The position numbers and the translations under genes are program-made. A stretch of DNA of 64,000 bases from Phenylobacterium sp. Root1290 (GTDB lineage Bacteria; Pseudomonadota; Alphaproteobacteria; Caulobacterales; Caulobacteraceae), in contig NZ_LMEE01000003.1 in the NCBI RefSeq assembly GCF_001425305.1, positions 372,001-436,000 of the forward strand, read 5' to 3'. A model generated the notes under the pieces. That model saw only the letters and a list, made by a program, of their open reading frames with translations. It ran no database searches and had not been told where the DNA came from. Below are positions 61,381 to 64,000 of the stretch, piece by piece (the stretch's first letter is position 1; each line of letters starts with the position of its first letter).

Positions 61381-63291
61381 GTGCTTATCAGAGTAATGGC
61401 GCTCGCCGCTGCGTGGCTGGCGTCGGCGTCCGTGGCCATGGGCGCGCCGCTTGAGGCCTATGGCAAGCTGCCCAGCATCGAGGCGGCCGCCATGTCGCCG
61501 GACGGCGAGCGGTTCGCCGTCATCACGACGACAGGCGAGGCGCGCCAGATCGTCGTCAAGGAGATCGCCACCGGCAAGGCGAACGTTATCAACGCCGGCG
61601 CCGCAAAGGTCCGCGATCTCGATTGGGCCAGCCCCCAGCATCTGCTGATCACCGCCAGCGTCACCGCCACGATCGCCAACGTGATCGCGCCGCGCCAGGA
61701 GTACACGACCGTCGTGCTGTACGACGTCGTGGCCAACCGGCAGACGCGGTTGATGCACGACGCCAAGAGCAGTCTCAACATCGTGCTCGGCACGCCGTTT
61801 CGGCGGATGGTGGACGGCAAGCCGGCGGTCTTCGTGCAGGGCGTCAGGTTCGACAGCACCGGTCGCGGACGGGTGGCCCTCTACCGCATCGACCTCAAGA
61901 GCGGCTCCTCCAAGGTGATCCACGAGGGTTTCCCGAACACCGAGCAGTGGTTGGTCGGCGGCGACGGCCAACCGGCGGCCGCCTCTGTGTTCGACCACAC
62001 GACCGGGACCTGGACGCTCAAGGTCAAGGTCGCCGGCGGCTGGAAGGACGCCATGCGCTCGGAAGGCTACCTGGACCGGCCGAGCCTGGCAGGACTGGGC
62101 CGGGACGGACGTTCGATCCTGCTGTTCGACGAGGTGGATGACGAGCGGGTGCTGCGGGAACTCAACGCCGACGGCACGTTCAGCGAGGCTATCGCGACCA
62201 AGGGTGGCGATCAGCTGCTGTTCGATCCGGGAGGGCATCACCTGATCGGCTCGCGGTCCCTGGTGGGGGACGAGTTCCGCTACGACTTCCTGGGGCCTGC
62301 CGATCAGAAGGTCTGGCGCTCAATCGAGGCGGCGTATCGCGGCCAGCACGTGCAGTTGCTCTCGTGGTCGAACAACCGCGAGCGGATTCTGATCCGGGTG
62401 GATTCCCCGACCGAGGGGCCAGGGATCGCCTACGTGGACTGGAAGACCAAGCGCTCGGACTGGGTCGGCGCGATCTACCGCGACCTGACCGAGCGGGACC
62501 TCGCGCAGGTCAAACCGGTGAAGTTCAAGGCCGCCGACGGGCTGGAGCTCAGCGGCTACCTCACCCTGCCGCATGGCCGGGATGCCAGGAAACTGCCGCT
62601 GGTGGTCCTTGCGCACGGCGGACCGGCGGCGCGCGACAGGCCGACGTTCGACTGGTGGTCGCAGGCGCTGGCGTCACGCGGCTATGCGGTGCTGCAGGTC
62701 AACTTCCGCGGCTCGGCCGGGTTCGGCGCGAAGTTCCTGGAGGCCGGCTATGGCCAATGGGGGCGCAAGATGCAGACCGACCTGTCGGACGGGGTCCGGC
62801 ATCTGGCCGGCCAGGGGATTGTCGATCCGGCGCGGGTCTGCATCGTCGGGGCGAGCTACGGAGGCTATGCGGCGCTGGCCGGGGCCACTCTGGACCGCGG
62901 CGTCTATCGCTGCGCGGCCTCGGTCGCCGGGGTCTCGGATCTGCAGCGCATGGTGGCCTGGTCGAAGACCAACAAAGGACGCACGGCCCAGAAATACTGG
63001 ATCCGCTTCATGGGCGCCGACGACCCCAACGACCCGGTGCTGAGGGAGCTGTCGCCCGCGGCGAAGGCGGACGGCGTCACGACGCCGATCCTTCTGGTGC
63101 ATGGCCGTGACGACACCGTGGTGCCGATGGAACAGAGCGCGATCATGGAGCGCGCGCTGAAGAAGGCCGGCAATCCTGCCGAAATGGTGGTCATGAGCGG
63201 CGAGGATCACTGGCTCTCTCGGGGCGAGACCCGATTGCGAATGCTCAATGCCGTGGCGATCTTCCTGGAGAAGAACAACCCGCCGAGCTGA
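61381..63291 (+). CDS. S9 family prolyl oligopeptidase-like serine peptidase
   Basis: The 636-residue exported peptidase begins at GTG 61381, with GGGGGAGGAA 8 bases upstream; ATG 61396 would be the alternative. A signal peptide (VMALAAAWLASASVAMGAP) is followed by a beta-propeller (about 25-370) and an alpha/beta hydrolase domain. The catalytic triad is Ser492 (IVGASYGGYAALAG), Asp578 (HGRDDTVVP) and His610 (SGEDHWLSR). The family contains DPP-like exopeptidases and acylaminoacyl peptidases that clip small peptides in the periplasm. It stands between the sulfatase and clpB and is followed by a perfect 20-bp palindrome. Confidence 0.9.
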   Translation: MLIRVMALAAAWLASASVAMGAPLEAYGKLPSIEAAAMSPDGERFAVITTTGEARQIVVKEIATGKANVINAGAAKVRDLDWASPQHLLITASVTATIANVIAPRQEYTTVVLYDVVANRQTRLMHDAKSSLNIVLGTPFRRMVDGKPAVFVQGVRFDSTGRGRVALYRIDLKSGSSKVIHEGFPNTEQWLVGGDGQPAAASVFDHTTGTWTLKVKVAGGWKDAMRSEGYLDRPSLAGLGRDGRSILLFDEVDDERVLRELNADGTFSEAIATKGGDQLLFDPGGHHLIGSRSLVGDEFRYDFLGPADQKVWRSIEAAYRGQHVQLLSWSNNRERILIRVDSPTEGPGIAYVDWKTKRSDWVGAIYRDLTERDLAQVKPVKFKAADGLELSGYLTLPHGRDARKLPLVVLAHGGPAARDRPTFDWWSQALASRGYAVLQVNFRGSAGFGAKFLEAGYGQWGRKMQTDLSDGVRHLAGQGIVDPARVCIVGASYGGYAALAGATLDRGVYRCAASVAGVSDLQRMVAWSKTNKGRTAQKYWIRFMGADDPNDPVLRELSPAAKADGVTTPILLVHGRDDTVVPMEQSAIMERALKKAGNPAEMVVMSGEDHWLSRGETRLRMLNAVAIFLEKNNPPS

Positions 63292-63310
63292 TTTCGGGGC
63301 CATCCCTGTT

Positions 63311-63330
63311 GTGTGGCGAATTCGCCACAC
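63311..63330. promoter_or_regulatory. perfect 20-bp palindrome between the S9 peptidase and clpB genes
   Basis: GTGTGGCGAATTCGCCACAC is fully self-complementary. With one mismatch per side it extends to TGT and ACA further out (63307-63334). It starts 20 bases after the peptidase stop and 70 bases before the clpB ATG. It could be an operator, or a hairpin at the end of the peptidase message; no U-run follows. Confidence 0.5.
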
Positions 63331-63355
63331 TACATCCCGTCGAGGCGAGGCCGTG

Positions 63356-63380
63356 CTTGATGAAGGCGGCCGCGCCAATC
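63356..63380 (+). promoter_or_regulatory. possible heat-shock promoter of clpB
   Basis: CTTGAT (63356), 13 bases, then CCAATC (63375) loosely resembles the RpoH pattern (CTTGAA, then CCCCAT). The match is weak; it is offered because clpB is a heat-shock gene in this group. Confidence 0.2.
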
Positions 63381-63399
63381 CGCCTATCGAGGGGAACGC

Positions 63400-64000
63400 A
63401 TGAACATTGATCTCTACTCCGACCGCGCCAAGCAGGCGATCCAGTCGGCCCAGAGCCTGGCGCTGGCGCGCCGCCACCAACAGCTCGCGCCCGAGCACCT
63501 TCTGAAGGTGCTGCTTGAAGAAAAGGACGGCCTCAGCGGCGCACTGATCCAGAGCGCCGGCGGACGTCCCGACGCGGCCGACAAGGCCGCCGACGACCTG
63601 CTGGCCAAGCGGCCGAAGGTCGAGGGCGGCTCTGGCCAGCTCTACATGGCGCCTGAGACCGCGCGCATCTTCGCCGAGGCCGAAGCCGGGGCGAAGGCCG
63701 GCGGCGACGCCTTCGTCACCACCGAGCGGCTGCTGATCGCCATCGCCAAGGAAGGCGGGGATGCGGCCAAGGCCCTGAAGGATGCTGGCGTGAGCGCTGC
63801 GGCGCTGGAGGAAGCCGCCAAGGCGATGCGCAAGGGCAAGACCGCCGACAGCGCGTCGGCTGAGGAAGGCTATGACGCGCTCAAGCGCTATGCCCGCGAC
63901 CTGACCCAGGCCGCGCGCGACGGCAAGCTCGACCCAGTGATCGGGCGCGACGAGGAAATCCGTCGCACGATCCAGGTGCTGAGCCGCCGCACCAAGAACA
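63400..64000 (+). CDS. clpB: ATP-dependent disaggregase ClpB, N-terminal part cut by window end
   Basis: The first 200 codons are present, starting at ATG 63400, which GAGGGG precedes. The Clp N-terminal domain has the double repeat ([37 protein letters not shown] and [34 protein letters not shown]). The text [41 protein letters not shown] marks the start of the first AAA+ domain of ClpB. With DnaK it rescues aggregated proteins after heat shock. The remainder lies outside the window. Confidence 0.95.
   Translation, partial: MNIDLYSDRAKQAIQSAQSLALARRHQQLAPEHLLKVLLEEKDGLSGALIQSAGGRPDAADKAADDLLAKRPKVEGGSGQLYMAPETARIFAEAEAGAKAGGDAFVTTERLLIAIAKEGGDAAKALKDAGVSAAALEEAAKAMRKGKTADSASAEEGYDALKRYARDLTQAARDGKLDPVIGRDEEIRRTIQVLSRRTKN

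Overview
This window looks like chromosome of a Caulobacteraceae alphaproteobacterium (Caulobacter or Phenylobacterium type). The basis is inference from very high GC, several TonB-dependent receptors, an HWE-family sensor kinase, dispersed GTCATCCCGG-type palindromes in intergenic gaps, and a housekeeping gene order that I recall from that family. I see no rRNA, tRNA, CRISPR array, insertion sequence or prophage.

Layout. 1-2.96 kb: the C-terminal part of a LuxR-type regulator, an unknown Tat-exported protein, and a C-terminal J-domain protein divergent from a BolA protein. 3.0-6.8 kb: a three-gene molybdenum hydroxylase operon (PaoABC-like) behind a perfect palindrome like the symmetric lac operator core. 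6.9-8.5 kb: an HWE kinase with a single-domain response regulator. 8.6-17.1 kb: housekeeping genes (CNNM transporter, aroB, aroK; divergent unknown exported protein and xerD; glycine-zipper protein; accA; nitronate monooxygenase). 17.2-25.7 kb: a large TonB-dependent receptor, threonine aldolase, a PAS hybrid kinase, an epoxide hydrolase and a TetR regulator. 25.75-29.7 kb: DUF2855 protein, carotenoid or lignostilbene-type dioxygenase, quinone reductase-like protein and a SnoaL-like protein. 29.9-31.5 kb: leuA. 31.8-36 kb: a probable metal or heme uptake locus (tonB and its receptor on one strand, a DUF4198 protein and an EF-hand protein on the other) around two Fur-like boxes.

36-47.5 kb: serine hydrolase, zinc-ribbon methyltransferase, secA, thiolase, PpiC lipoprotein, argJ, DEAD-box helicase and two Nudix genes. 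47.5-49.5 kb: oxyR and glycerate kinase, with a divergent gene-free stretch ending in a strong minus-strand terminator, a candidate OxyS-like small RNA. 49.6-52.7 kb: a DUF4168 protein and a lipoprotein / M48 protease / lipoprotein cluster. 52.7-56 kb: methyltransferase and comF starting on the same CATG, glutaredoxin, nitrilase-family and DUF1178 genes. 56-64 kb: M20 peptidase, FadL-type porin, arylsulfatase, S9 peptidase and the start of clpB.

The most notable points are regulatory DNA: the candidate RNA opposite oxyR, a 24-bp dyad between the TetR gene and the DUF2855/dioxygenase genes, the lac-like palindrome, the paired Fur-like boxes, and a 20-bp perfect palindrome before clpB. All functional statements rest on motif and family recognition by eye; no database search was run.
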